Source of the DNA: Oscheius dolichura
Lineage: Eukaryota > Nematoda > Chromadorea > Rhabditida > Rhabditidae
Assembly (NCBI GenBank): GCA_932521035.1
Contig: OW051496.1
Location: 1,364,001 to 1,428,000 of the forward strand
DNA length: 64,000 nt
Direction: 5' to 3'
Numbering within the stretch: position 1 is the first letter of the stretch; each line of letters opens with the position of its first letter. Of this stretch, positions 33,714 to 45,310 are shown piece after piece. The translations under genes and the position numbers were made by a program. Below the pieces are notes generated by a model that did not search any database, was not told the DNA's origin, and saw only the letters and a program-made list of their open reading frames with translations.

Positions 33714-33791
33714 CGTGCCTGGGGTTGGAACCCGCAAGCCTTGGGCCCCCAGACAGCGCGCCTGCCGATTGCGCCACTTGGCCATTCAGGG
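33714..33791 (-). repeat. tRNA-like sequence, inverted relative of 8049-8127
   Basis: It has the same D arm (GGCCAAGTGGCGCAATCGG) and a changed T loop (GGGTTCCAACCCC). The surrounding 60-100 bases also match those at 8127-8260, so the tRNA-like part belongs to a larger dispersed unit. Confidence 0.5.
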
Positions 33792-33911
33792 GGACGGACT
33801 CCGGACGGCGCACTTTTCTAAACGCGTTTGTCGCTCGTTCTCGCTTATTTCATGGCCAAACTTCATCAAACTTGGGTCACCTGATATTTTTTTGTTATAA
33901 TAATTACAGTT

Positions 33912-34685
33912 TTATATAACCAGGCCAACGCTGGCAATAATATTTTATGCTATGATTGGATTGGACAAATTGGAAAAGGCATAGCACTTCTCCATAATCG
34001 TTTAGGAATCATTCACATTTCCGGGACATTAAACCCGAAAAGTTGAAATCGGTGTTTTAGAGAACTTCTCAACTTTCAGTACTTGTATTCAAAGGAAGTC
34101 GACTGAAAATATGCGACCTTGGAATAGCTCGACACGATGATGAAAAAAGCAAAACCGCAGGGTAAGGCCTATCAGATTTTCTTTAAATAAGAGCAGTTTT
34201 CCAATCTCTTCAAGTTCTTAGCAGTTCATTGACATAACAGTTTGACAGACAAATTTCAGCGTCGGTGCATATCGCTACACAGCGCCAGAGGCTTTAGGTT
34301 CAAGTAGATATGGGTTCCCAGCAGATAGCTATTCGTATTCTATTACCATATGGGAAATCCTACACAGACAGTATGCTTTTCCATTTTTCTAAATCTTGGC
34401 TTGAAGAGTACGGAATACCTTATTGTGAGCTGGGGACCCTTCATTGGCTTGAGCTAGCAAATGACGTTATTCATAAAGAAATCCGCCCAACTATAGACAC
34501 GAATAAAATGGAAGGCGATGTGGTAGAGTTTATTAATAGGCACGTGCCCTTTTCTGTTTCTTGTTTGTAGAAGCCCACACCAATAGATGACACAAGCTGT
34601 AAATTCAGGTGCTGGCATCCAGTTGATACTCAAAGACCTCCAATAAATGAATGCCTTGAATTTTTCCAGACAAAAATACAAAAGT
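33912..34685 (+). pseudogene. Kinase C-lobe fragment with lost HRD motif
   Basis: The pieces read WIGQIGKGIALLHN, then IIHISGTLNPK where paralogues have IIHRDIKPK, then after an intron LVFKGSRLKICDLGIARHDD, then VGAYRYTAPEAL, ADSYSYSITIWEIL, and a final CWHPVDTQRPPINECLEF. The catalytic HRD is replaced through what looks like a compensated frameshift, and DFG is DLG. N-lobe exons are missing: upstream sequence is repeat. No Kelch exons follow. It is a decayed or pseudokinase relative of the kinase half. Confidence 0.55.
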
Positions 34686-35112
34686 GATCTGTTTTAATCG
34701 GTAGACTGATAAAAAATTATATTTGTTTCGTGTATTTCAGCAACCAAGAGGAGGGGATGAAGAACAATAGCTCTGCGAAGTATGAACAATCCTCTTCGAG
34801 GTGTGAAATCGTCCTGCTCTTCCATATTTATACTGTAGTATACCGTCTATCACCAATCCACAACATTGACTGATTCTCTATGTATAATTATTGAAACGCA
34901 CAACATAAAATGATAATAATGTTTGCTCCCGGGCTTCTTTTCGTATTTGAAAGGGAGAAAAAGGCCACCACTATTGGCTATGGCAAGCCGAAACCCTTGT
35001 GACCGCCGATAAGGGCGACAGATAGCGACTATCCCAAGCCCCCAACTTTCTCTTGTTATTGTTTACCATTTTATTATGTGAACCATTTGCATATATCATT
35101 TAGATGCCCATC

Positions 35113-35524
35113 ATGAAAAGGAAACACATTGAAAACGAACAGAAACCGGTCAAAAAGTCCCCTTTCACCGGAAGCAAATCCAATTATCTTCACAGGACAA
35201 GGCAAATTGCAGCGCTGGAAGAGCTACTATCACCGACGCGTGAAATTACTGTCGACGGTAGAGTTTCTCCAATGTTTTCTTAAAAGAAACATATTTAGGC
35301 CCAAAAATTCCTTGTTATTCTCTGAGTTCTTTTAGACTTGAGGAAAAAAGTATTGGAAGTGGGGGTGACGGCATTGTTCGCATGGGATACCACAAGGGAT
35401 ACGGCAAAGATAACCAGTTAATTTCCTTAACTTTATGCTTCTAACTCATTTTAGCGCTGTTGCTGTGAAAATATTCCATTTTTTGGATACTAATAGCCAA
35501 CGAGAGCTTCACTTTTTGATTACA
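35113..35524 (+). pseudogene. Kinase N-lobe fragment
   Basis: An ATG at 35113 opens a basic N-terminus (MKRKHIENEQKPVKKS... to 35257). Exon 2 (35336-35416) carries LEEKSIGSGGDGIVRMGYHK, a good glycine loop. Exon 3 (35455-35524) has AVAVKIFHFLDTN and QRELHFL, the ATP lysine and alpha-C glutamate. Exons 2 and 3 join in phase; exon 1 to exon 2 does not, so exon 1 may be wrong or frameshifted. After 35524 repeat sequence takes over and no C-lobe follows. Confidence 0.5.
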
Positions 35525-35778
35525 GTACGTTTTCAAAGGGAATATAACCCCCAATTTGGGAGAAAGACCAGTTAGATATAATCCGTTTCCACTACCTTTG
35601 ACAATTTAGCGAACAAAAGCGCCTGAATTTCGAAAAGAAAAAAAAAAAGAAAAAAAGATTTTCACGAAACTTCAAATGAAAAGCTGGGCGCGCCAAAGTT
35701 ACCTTCCCGGAGTCTGCCGTACCCCGATGTAAAGTCAAACCACGCGAAGCGCGGCGCGCGATAAAAAGGGGAACGAAC

Positions 35779-36935
35779 CTCTCTTCGAATGGTTGGAGAA
35801 TCCTGGGTAGCCTCGGAACAAACGGTGGAGAAATTGAAGTCTATCAAAACACCAACTAGGCGGCCATTTTCACCCTTTTTCAGCAGAATATTCTTCGATT
35901 TTATATCTCTGAAGAAGAATACAGCGTTAGGAAGAGGGAAAGTGGAAATAAATGCTGGAAAACGAGGCAACATAACAGTTCTGACAGAAGCAAAGAGCGA
36001 AACCTGTCTAGGAATTTTACCCTATTTGGGCCTGTAAATTTCTTGGCACCAAACGTATTCTTTTGCTCTATTGCTATTCAAATTCTACACAGCGTAAGCT
36101 ACATTTTGATGTATAATATTGCCAATATACAGTCGAACGGTAGTGAAATATGAGACAAAACAACGTCAAAACGAAGGAAGCTGCCTTGGCAGGGAAGGCG
36201 CGCCTGCACCCGTAGAATCTCGGCAGCGCGCGGCAATGACCTGGCGCGGTCCGATTTCAATGGTAGGTTTTTGAACCTCAACCTCTAAAGGTATCAACTT
36301 TATCCAACCTTCGATAGAAGTGATGGAAAAATTTTTGGATGAGCCGAGCTGGGGTTTCCAGCTTGGCAGCAAATGATGAAAGAAGAAGCAGCGGATCTTT
36401 GCGAAAATGTCGAGCCTTTTTGTTCTTCTTATATTCCTTCATCACGTAAGTTTCTCTACCAAAAATAAATGTTCCCCAGTTTCCAATTGTCCAAACTCCA
36501 ATGTAAAAATACTCACCGATGAAGAATCACAGGCTTTGGATCATAAGTCCACGCTCCTCATGAAGGAAAGCCAATGCGTCTAGGAGGCTCATAATCAAGG
36601 AAAGACTTTCCAAAGTATTTTCAATCGTTTCCTTCTGTAGAATTTCCCATATTATAAACAAAAAAAGGGTTCCATACCTTTAGATACTGGTACAAGTTGC
36701 CCATTAGACAATACTTAGTGATGAGGGTTCGGGAATCCGGGTCTGTTTCTAATAGGCGGAGGAACAACTGGCTGTTCCTGATACAGGACTCCTTGTAGAT
36801 GGAGAGTTCATTATTGAAAGAAGACCGATGACATTCGTACTTGAAAGACTTCAGAGCCACCCTTTTGAGGGCAGCTTCGGGATGCTCTCGGAAGAGGGCT
36901 TTGTGGACTATGCCGTATTTTCCCTCTCCTATCAG
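35779..36935 (-). pseudogene. TGF-beta type II receptor-like kinase, partial with frameshift
   Basis: Exon 36935-36678 encodes LIGEGKYGIVHKALF, a VALKSFKYE lysine and NNELSIYKE, ending LMGNLYQYLK. Exon 36634-36517 gives ALAFLHEE and, one frame off, DPKPVILHR. Exon 35908-35779 continues DIKSKNILLKKGENG. HRD-IKSKNIL and the N-E-x-x-I-Y helix are typical of TGF-beta/activin receptor kinases. DFG/DLG is replaced by DFN. The one-base frameshift before DPKP and the absence of later exons suggest a pseudogene. No extracellular or membrane segment was found upstream. Confidence 0.5.
36181..36372 (-). repeat. Dispersed repeat ending in TTCTACGGGTGCAGG (copy 1 of 3)
   Basis: Its reverse complement matches 38125-38330 and 51550-51760 over about 190 bp, including CTGCCGAGATTCTACGGGTG and GGTTGAGGTTCAAA. 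No coding frame is conserved between the three. Confidence 0.75.
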
Positions 36936-37386
36936 CTGAAAATGAAATAATTTATAAGATAGACATAGCAATTTTCAGATTTCAAAGGTTTTTACACATA
37001 AAATTGTCATCTTCCATCCGGAATACCGTATATTTAGGTCCGAATCAACTTTAATTCGACTAAGTTTTTATTATTCAAGGACATTTTAGGCTGTTGGTAA
37101 TCCCAAAATGAAGCCCAGAGTTTTCCCTACAAAAATCATTAAATTTGAGGTTTTATCTGTCAAATAAAGTGAAATTGGAGACGATAACAACGTTCGTTTT
37201 TGAAAGATAACTAAAATCTGCTAATTTTGAAGGAAATGAATCATTTCCCGGAAATTTTTAATGTTTACGAGACTATTATTATACGCCGTCTAGTAACTTT
37301 TTCAATCAGTTCATTGTTGGTGTAAGGATTTTTGCGAGTTTCCCTCACAATTCCCTATCTCCTGTCCTTTTCCTGGCTCAGTCCTC

Positions 37387-37507
37387 GATAGTCCAATACC
37401 CTGCACCCGAAAAGTCTCGGCAGTATTCAAAACAGTTACTAAACTTTGGAGCCTTTATACCTTTGTCTAGCCGAGACTTTACGGGTGCAGGGCATCGGAC
37501 TATCGAC
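37387..37507. repeat. Hairpin MITE (CGATAGTCC...GGACTATCG)
   Basis: Left arm CGATAGTCCAATACCCTGCA and right arm TGCAGGGCATCGGACTATCG pair with few mismatches, continuing through CCCG/CGGG and TCTCGG/CCGAGA, with a loop of about 50 bases. It shares the CGGGTGCAGG end with the three-copy repeat, so the two may be one family. Confidence 0.7.
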
Positions 37508-38124
37508 GGCCGAACCAAAAATACGGCCTAATTCCCAGCGCAGAGTGAAACTGTTGAGCTACCGTATTCTCTAGGAAAGAAACCCGTCTCTGTCTACTGG
37601 AAGCCCCATTTTTAACGCCAAAATAAGGTTCCCCCCTCGATTTTCCGGTTTCAATTGCCCCTAATAAGCTTTAATCCTCGCTTTTATCCGTTACGCTACG
37701 GCCCGATAATTTTTCCTCACCTCTTTCGACGATTTCCCATAATTTCTCTGGCTGCACTTCTTCTTTTTCGTTCGATTTTCCTGATGTTTGTCCTGTCTTC
37801 CTGTGTCAAACTTCGTAGTTCGTCGACATCTTGGTCTAAATTACCGTAAAAATTTCCCCGTTCCTACTTTTTGTATGCTTCTTCTCCCGCTTATTCTATA
37901 ACTGCGTGTATCGATTGTAAACAGGAACTTATCCCTCTAAGGCTCTTGTTACGGGAAAGTAAATAAATATGCGGTATCAAATATTTCATTCGCCCCGATT
38001 CCCATATTGAAATGGCAAAAAGTAGCTCCTCATCTCTTTGTACAGTAGCTGGGAAAGATGGGGAAAGGGAACAGAAGATGAAAGTTGAAAAATCCGATCA
38101 CAAACTTTCTTTTATCCCACCAAT

Positions 38125-38330
38125 CATTTATTTATCGCCAAGCTGGACACCCCAACTTGGCTGGTGCAAAAATTATTTCCATCACTTACTATCGAAGGTT
38201 GGATAAGGTTAATACCTTAAGATGTTGAGGTAACAAAGACCTACCGGTGGCATCTGACCGCGCCGGGTCATTGCCGTGTGCTGCCGAGATTCTACGGGTG
38301 CAGGTGCGCTTTCGCGGGGCAGCATCCTTC
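38125..38330 (+). repeat. Dispersed repeat ending in TTCTACGGGTGCAGG (copy 2 of 3)
   Basis: Second copy, plus orientation, just upstream of tRNA-Gly. It shares GCCGAGATTCTACGGGTGCA and the TCGAAGGTTGGATAA block. Confidence 0.7.
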
Positions 38331-38517
38331 GCACTGGCGATGTTTTGTCTCATATTTCACTATTATTTGACTCTATATTGACAATATTATATATCAAACT
38401 GTAGCTTGCATTCTGTAGTATTGAACGGGCAGAAGAACGGAGTCAAAAGTCATAAACATAAAAAGTTTTAGGCAGAAGCTGGCTAAACTTCCCCCGATCC
38501 CATGGACCCATTTATAA

Positions 38518-38588
38518 GCATCGGTGGTTCAGTGGTAGAATGCTCGCCTGCCACGCGGGCGGCCCGGGTTCGATTCCCGGCCGATGCA
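38518..38588 (+). tRNA. tRNA-Gly (GCC)
   Basis: All four arms are present in 71 nt: acceptor GCATCGG/CCGATGC with discriminator A, D loop TTCAGTGGTAGA, anticodon loop 38548-38554 with GCC at 38550-38552, and T arm GCCCGGGTTCGATTCCCGGC-like with GTTCGATTC. A run of T follows at 38592, a good Pol III stop. Unlike the other tRNA-like sequences in the window, it is perfect, so it is most likely functional. Confidence 0.95.
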
Positions 38589-38943
38589 ACTCTTTTTTTC
38601 TTTTTTTTCTTAATGAAAATAATCTTTTGTTTGGATACAATTCCCGCCAAGCCGCGAAGGCGACGCTCCCTGACCTACTGGTCCTCGGCAACGTCGGGTC
38701 CTACGACATTCCGACCTAGGAATACTAATAAACCCCTGGTTGTAGCGGCAAATGCCCAATTTCCCCTGGTCTACATTTTTCCCCATCTTCCTCCCGTTTC
38801 TTGCCAATTTTCTACGCCACTGTCGCTTCTTCTCGGGGTCCCATCGCCACAGGAAGCTGAAAATCTCGGAGAACTCCATAATCCAGCAAGTTTTGTTCAG
38901 TCAAGAGATGAAATTAACCTGTGCCCAAAATAAGTTCATTTCA

Positions 38944-40857
38944 ATGGATCCTTACCAAGGCCCCCAGTCGTCTCCGCCTTCGCTGGCTTCGACTTCACAG
39001 CCCGGGCCGCTGCTGGTCTTTCACTCCTGGTACAACGTGCCCATTGTTTCACACGCCCTCTACAATTTATACAAATGGGTCAGTTTTTTATTTCGCATCA
39101 ATTTGGGGTTGCATAATCAGTTTGAAAGATGGTTACTTCCAAATATGGGCCTCCGTTTAGTTGGAAAACTTTCAAAACAAGAATTTGTCGTTTTTTCTTC
39201 CTCAGAGCTCGCAAACTGCTTATTCCATATGAAAATTCGCAGCCACGCGGCAAAATTCAGATCAACCAAGCCAGAAACGGTTAGGCTACGAATGTTTTCC
39301 TGGCGTACGCTTTTTTTCTGCTTGAACATGGCCTAAATTTCCCTTATCGAGAGGCTTGAATCAACCGCTCCCAGGGTGGAAATTTGCAGTCCGCCGCTTC
39401 GCTTTTCTACAGTAATCCGGCAACTTTCCTCGGGCAACTACTGTAAGACGTGATTGATCTAATAAGGCCACAAATTGGCTGATTTCTACGTATTTTTGCT
39501 ATTTCTGCCGGGCTATAAAGTTACTGTAGCCCAGATTGTCAACTCCTTCGATGATTTCCTTCCATTTTTTTTCCATAAAAAACAAATTTCAAAGCCGATT
39601 TTAACAAACTTCCAGTTAAAGATCACTTACAGTACCAATTTACATGTTTTTTGATTAAAGAAATTTGAGTTTTTTTCAGGTTAGCGAAGTGTTTCCGGAG
39701 TCCATCGGCAAATGGGTCTGCTTTCTTGAGCCTCAAGAGCATGAAACCGTCATTTGGGACTGTTACGCGCTTCCGGTCAGTTATCCTCTTCACTTCTCAC
39801 CAATAATCCAAAATAATTCCAGAACTGTGACGTGCAAGTGATTCCCGCGCACTTGTATGACCACTATGCCTGCCAGTTTATCAGCTGGTACGTGCAGCAG
39901 GTGACCTACCCGGGAACACTGGTCCTCATCGCCAAGGACGGCGATTACACTCCTCTCTGGCAGCACCGCTACAACGGATGGAAGATTGTCGTCGTCCACC
40001 CGCCGCCGGGCCTCTGCTGCACGCTCGAGAAGCTAGGCCACTATTATGTTCAAATGCCCGTCTCGTGGGGGCAGGCCACGGAAGACGTCAATACCGTCTT
40101 CGTCGAGCAGCCGAAGTAAGCCTTTCTCTCTATTTATCTGTTGTTTTAAGAGCCGTGCTTCCCAAGAAAGCGGATGACGAATCGAACGACGACGACTACT
40201 TTGCCTCTATGGACCCCGCGCACAACCCGTGGCGCCGTCCCGGCGTTCTTTACGAGTTGGATCCGTCAATTCTGGCTCCCGCCGCCGGGGATACTGCCGC
40301 GGCGGATACTGTCGACCTGCCCCTCGATGAATTCCTCGAGCGTGCTTTGCCGTCTTCCCTGATTGAACGCAGCGTGCTGGGAATTTTGGAAGAAATGGAG
40401 GCAACTCTGGCGAAGCCTGCCGACTCGGCGGGAGTATGGCCCCCTCTGAAAGGCGAAGTGGAAAAGGAAGAGAAGCCCCGGGAGGAGAATCCGGAGAGCT
40501 GCTAGAGTCCCGAGCCGGCAGTCAAGACCCTGGCCGACGTGTGCAAGGCCGCCACCGGCAAGCCGTCGCCTCCCCGTCCCTCTTCCGTTGTCATGAAGAT
40601 TGTGAAGAGCCGCCGGAGCCGCCCACTCCTCTTCCCGCTTCCCCGATGTTTATCCATCAGAAGGCAGGCAAGCAGAAGGCCGTCAAATACTCCCAGCAGT
40701 GTCCTCTAATGGCGAGGAACGACCACAGCCTCCACAAGTGCCACTACTGGCACCCCCGCAAGACGTGTGACTTCTACCCGACGTGCTATCTGGAAGCGGC
40801 CAGATGCGGCTACGAGCATCCCTTCTGCAAGACTTCTGCAAGGAATCTCTTCCTGTG
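38944..40857 (+). CDS. NYN-domain protein with C-terminal CCCH-type zinc finger; 3' frame broken
   Basis: Exons 38944-39078, 39680-39775, 39823-40115 and 40151 onward join in phase. Residues about 22-150 fit an NYN (PIN-like) fold: LLVFHSWYNVP, CDVQVIPAHLYDHYA, LVLIAKDGDYTPLW and WKIVVVHPP. The first acidic residue expected before N is replaced (H/S), so nuclease activity is doubtful. An acidic, Ala/Pro-rich linker follows to a TAG at 40505. In another frame at 40610-40840 lie C-H-Y-W-H-P-R-K-T-C, FYPTC and CGYEHPFC, like a Nab2/ZC3H14-type finger, and yet another frame gives FCKES. The 3' part thus needs two or three frame changes: assembly indels, unrecognised introns or decay. Confidence 0.55.
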
Positions 40858-41801
40858 ATCCGAATAACAGGAATCCGCAGAAGAATCACCGCCTGGTACT
40901 GTTATACCATTATTTTGATCTTATTTTATTCTCCCACAATTATTTTCGTCATAGTTAAAATAAACCTGGCATGTTTTACTTGTTGTTTAATATACTTTCG
41001 AGAATTCCTTCCGCACTCTTCAAACGTATTCCTTTCATTTCCGACAGATCCCATTTTCGCGTACTCTCTACATTTTCTCAATTTTCTGTTTGTTTTTGTA
41101 AAACTTTTTATAGACACGGCTATACGTTATCTTGGTTTTTGCTTCCAATTAGGGGGGAAAGTTTTATTTTTCACCATATTGGCGGCGGGGCGCACTTACA
41201 TCGCGCTCTCTGAGACTACGGAGCCTAGGCCGTTCCCGACGTGTCAAAAGTAAAAAAAAATTTTCCATTCGCCGAATTTTTGAGCCCCGAGATCACCGGA
41301 GCACGAACGTGAACAGCCTAGTATTATTTCTGTTCCGTAGCGCTTTTTTATTCCTTTTCACTGTTTACAGATATTTGTGTGTAAACCTTATAATGAGATC
41401 TTGTCCGCTTCCCATCCTGACCTCGACCTTGTTCCCTTCCTTTCACTAGTGCGCCAAAAGCGGGCCGAGGGGAATGAGATGACCGTTTAGTAGAACAAAA
41501 ATGGGAACGCTCTCTGTCTGTTTTTCTACCGGTCGGCAGTTCCTATCCATTCCATCCGATGTTCTTCTCCTATCCGTTTATTTTCCTGATTTTTGGCCAA
41601 GTTGAACTGGAACCGGGTAAGATTTCTACTGAGAATTCTCTTTGTCTTTCAACGAGACTATTAATTTCTGCGTCTTTTGGCATTATTATTCGATGGTTGA
41701 AGGAACCTTTCTTTCATAGAATTCTTCTAATAAGGCTATCGATTCTGTACAGTTTCACACCAAATTTAAAACTATTGTAAAACATTCGGAGCACTTATTC
41801 G
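40858..41801. other. Intergenic, no gene recognised
   Basis: GTTAAAATAAACCTGG at about 40963 may be the poly(A) signal of the NYN gene. The remainder is AT-rich without supported exons. Confidence 0.4.
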
Positions 41802-42267
41802 CGTACATGGGCAAACGCCCGGGCGCATTTTCGGGCCTAAAACGGGCGTGTCGGGCGTTTGTGTTCGTATCTCGGTCATTTCTTGATCGATTTCAAAAAT
41901 TCAAAGACCATCTTGTAGAGCACGTCAAGACGATTCAAATGAACCTGGTCACAGCTCAAACGGACCGTAAGAAAAATCGCTAGCCTCACAAACGTTGATA
42001 AAGGAACGTTAGGTAACGCTTCCTGAGACCAATCTCGACCAAGTCCACGTTTGTGAGGCTAGCGATTTTTTTTCGGTCAGCTTGAGCTACGAGCAGGCTT
42101 GTTAGAATTGTCTTGACGTGCACTACAATATGCAAGTTAAAGTTTTGAAATTGACCAAGAAATGCCCGAGATACGGACACAAACATCCGACACTCCAGTC
42201 TACGCCCGTTTTCGCCCAAAAACGGGCGCGCCCGAAATTGGGCGTTTTGCCCATGTATGCTTATTCG
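41794..42267. repeat. Complete fold-back element with 8-bp duplication CTTATTCG
   Basis: Element 41802-42259. Both ends read inward as C(A/G)TACATGGGCAAA(A)CGCCC and the body is largely palindromic, carrying two inverted copies of the conserved TTTCTTG(A/G)TCGATTTC and CACGTCAAGACG core. CTTATTCG occurs at 41794-41801 and 42260-42267. The 8-bp duplication suggests mobilisation by a hAT-type transposase. Confidence 0.8.
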
Positions 42268-43589
42268 ATCATTGCTTACGGCTTACTTTGCTAATTCTTA
42301 TGCTTTACATCGTGCCTTTATAGTTGAGCCCTAGACTATTCCTCGTTTCAAAGGTTAGCCTATGTCGGATATTTCAAAATATTCTACAAACCTGCTGTGT
42401 CCACAGAAGAGACCGCTATAAGACCTTTGCCGCAGGCATGTCGACGAGGAGGCAATAGGCAGGGGGTCCGGGGGAGCAGCCCCCCGGCACTATTAGCTTG
42501 GAATTTACATCTCTAGAAACTATTGAGTAGTATAGGGAGAATCCAAGGAAACAATACCTGCGGCATGTCGACTTCGGAGCCCCAACCAGGGAGGGGGTGT
42601 TTAGCCGTGATTTAGATAAAAAATGCAAAAAGAACCAAGGTGCGACATTACTTCCGTGAGCGGAAATAGACGTTTTTGGGGGTGCCGCGGAAGTAATGTC
42701 GCGCACCCTACAAAAAATACTTTCAATGGAATTTTTTAAAATCTAGAGTTGATGTGTAATTCTAACGTTTTTTCAAGGAAATTTGAAGAAACATTCAAGC
42801 CGTTATATTGCAATTTCGGCGCTTTCCTTATATTGAACCTGAAATGAAAGAAATTTTTGAAGAAAATGGAGTAATGCTGATTTTCAGAGTCGCCGATCGT
42901 CTTCCCGACTGCTGTCTCGTTTGATATTCTCAAAATTAATGAGAATCTCAACCACACCCGGGTCTACAGGGACCCGCAGCCGGAATACTGTCAAATCTCG
43001 GCGTGTCCTCCTCTCCCAAGTCATTCTTCTTCGTGGTAAAGCCAAACAACTGTCAAAGCCAAACTACCGGCAAATATATGAATTTGTACATATTTATTGA
43101 CATTTAGAAAAATAATAAAAACGGCTTCAATAAGGGAGAATTTCATAATTTTCAGTGGGGCAAGGAGGAATAAGTAGGGGCCATAAAATATACAATTTCA
43201 AGGAAAACCCCTCTTGTTTTAGACTTTTACAACCGGATTTTTGCAACTGTCCGTAATAGATTTCGTCGTAAATATTATATTATTGGCTATTTTATGGGAT
43301 AGACGATGACGTGGGCCTGTTTATGAGTCAAATCAATAGTATTTGAGCAGGAAATTGCACCATTTTTCGAGGGGAAGAAATGAGGAAAGAGAAAGAGGAT
43401 GTGGAATAAAGGTGGATAAAAATGGGAAAAAGACAGAGTTGAAAAGGGTTTTATAGGGAAAAATTGAAGGGCTTCAAGTACAAAGTTATCTGAGCGCTTT
43501 GAATTTTATATAAAAAGTAATATAGGAAAAGCGAAACATTCTCAGCTTGACTGTGCAGTATAAAAAGCCGACCAAAACCGAGTCTGGGC
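42268..43589. other. Intergenic, no gene recognised
   Basis: It contains two GCATGTCGAC motifs (42436 and 42565) in inverted-like surroundings and a palindromic GCGACATTACTTCCG...CGGAAGTAATGTCGCG pair (about 42640-42705). No exon is supported. Confidence 0.4.
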
Positions 43590-43910
43590 CTATAAGGCGC
43601 ATTTCCGGTGGGAGCGTGTCACCGTTGCGCTTTTCTGGTGCGCACGTCTATATCTTCTGGTATAGCTGACTGGAAGTATTGCACCGGAAAAGCGCCAGGC
43701 TGGTTCATTTCCCTGAAAATTGCACCTTATTGGTCCCGTAGCGCGATTGGTAGCCCTATCCAGGCCAGTAAGGCGCACTTTTTGGGGAAAACCACCTTTG
43801 CGCCGGTGCAGTACTCCAATATTCCAATAACAGTATGCCGAAGATTATAGAGTTTCTGCACCGAAAAAGCGCAAAGCAGACATGGTTACACTGGAGAAGC
43901 GCCTTACTGA
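43590..43910. repeat. MITE family GCGCTTTTCTGGTGCA, second locus
   Basis: It contains repeated AAGGCGCA(T/C)TTTC(C/G)GG, TTGCGCTTTTCTGGTGC and GCACCGGAAAAGCGCCAGGC blocks in alternating orientation. The same blocks flank the hAT element at 11975-13420. Confidence 0.65.
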
Positions 43911-45310
43911 TCCGGATTTCGTTTATCTACCCTTGGCTGAAGAGCAGACATTGACTACGCAGCTAAAAATGACAGCAGCAGCAACTGGCGCATAGTTGAG
44001 AGCTTTTTAGGTCTAAAATACTTGTTACGCAGCCAAAATAAACCCAAAGATGCCAAATTTTTTCATGGCTGAGTATCAAACGCCATTTTTTACTTTCTGT
44101 TAAGATTTTAGACTATTTCTAGTCTATTTTCTGTTACAAATAACCTGCACAGCGTTGGGTACTCAACCAGAAAACAAGAAATGTTTAGCTCCATACATTT
44201 TCCGCAGATCAGTGTCATTAGACGGCCATTCCAATTAAGTATGCCCTTCAAAACCCCAAGAAAAACAGATACAAAATTCTAAATAACGAGATTATTATGA
44301 AAATTTGCACCAACCATTGAAAAAAGAGGAATGAGATCGGGGAGAAGTTGAAATTTTGGACATGTTTCAGACAGAGTAGATAATTTCCAAAAATTAGGGG
44401 GAGAACAATGTTCGAGTAGCAAAATGATCAAAAAAATGGAAAAGAGAGGACCCTACTCACTCTTTTTCTCACTAAAAACAGAAGAAGGAAAATTCGGAGG
44501 GGGCAAGACGACCTGTAAAAGACACACAGTGAAAAATAGACGGCAAATTTTTGTACAAATAACCTAACATTGGTAACAATGGACAGGAAAGCAGCCTGCT
44601 GGTCACATGAGTTTCCGATTGATTGAATCCATAAATTTGTGCATGAACTGTGGCTGGTCCAGTGGCCAATTCCATTTATTTTCTAACCGGCCATGGGGAA
44701 CGTCGATCTCGAACCAGTAACACAACCAGAACCACCTGAAAATGGGCAGAATTGGAGAAATGCCACAAACAAAAGGGGTAAGCGGAACCTTCAGGGACCT
44801 TGGGCCGGGGACAGTGGTCCTGTGGCGACTGTCCCCGTAAGCGTCTCCTGCGTTTGGCGCGCATTTGAATTTTGGACGTTTTAGCGTATTTCTTCTTATT
44901 TTTTAGTGTTCAATTTATAACAGCCGGTAAATAGTCAAAATACTCTTTGGTAATAATAGTCACAAATAAGCACTTCTAGAAACTTCATTCAAAAAGCAAA
45001 AACGTTTGACCACTCCGGGGATCGAACCCTCGACCCTCGGATCCAAATGCTAACAAACAGACACACAGACAGACACCATAGCCTCGTAATCTAAAAGAAG
45101 ATTCTTCTCGTTTACAGTCCCGGCTAAATGACGCATCCTACCCTAATAATAGCAAGGGACTAGGCAAACACTGGCAAACTCAACAGCTGCAACAATTTTC
45201 GTTTCTTATCAAAGTCTCCCTTATCAAGGACGACGTTGCCTGCCTCTTCCCTTGTTCAAATCGACTTTTCCCATTTCTCAACCTTTCCATAAACTATTTC
45301 AGCTACTCTA
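43911..45310. other. Intergenic with repeat fragments
   Basis: A one-sided relative of the TTAA MITE lies at about 44784-44930 (GGAACCTTCAGGGACC, then GGCGCGCATTTGAATTTTG as inside 57062-57313). A tRNA-like T arm (GGGTTCGATCCCC, minus) is at 45018-45030 next to the AAAAAGCAAAAAC tail. AACTATTTCAG at 45292-45302 is a likely spliced-leader acceptor eight bases before the next ATG. Confidence 0.45.

Larger units (their letters stand above)
36936..38517. other. Intergenic, repeats only
   Basis: It holds the hairpin MITE and the second three-copy repeat (38125-38330). An ORF at 37655-37849 is C/T-rich and lacks splice or start context. No gene is supported. Confidence 0.4.
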
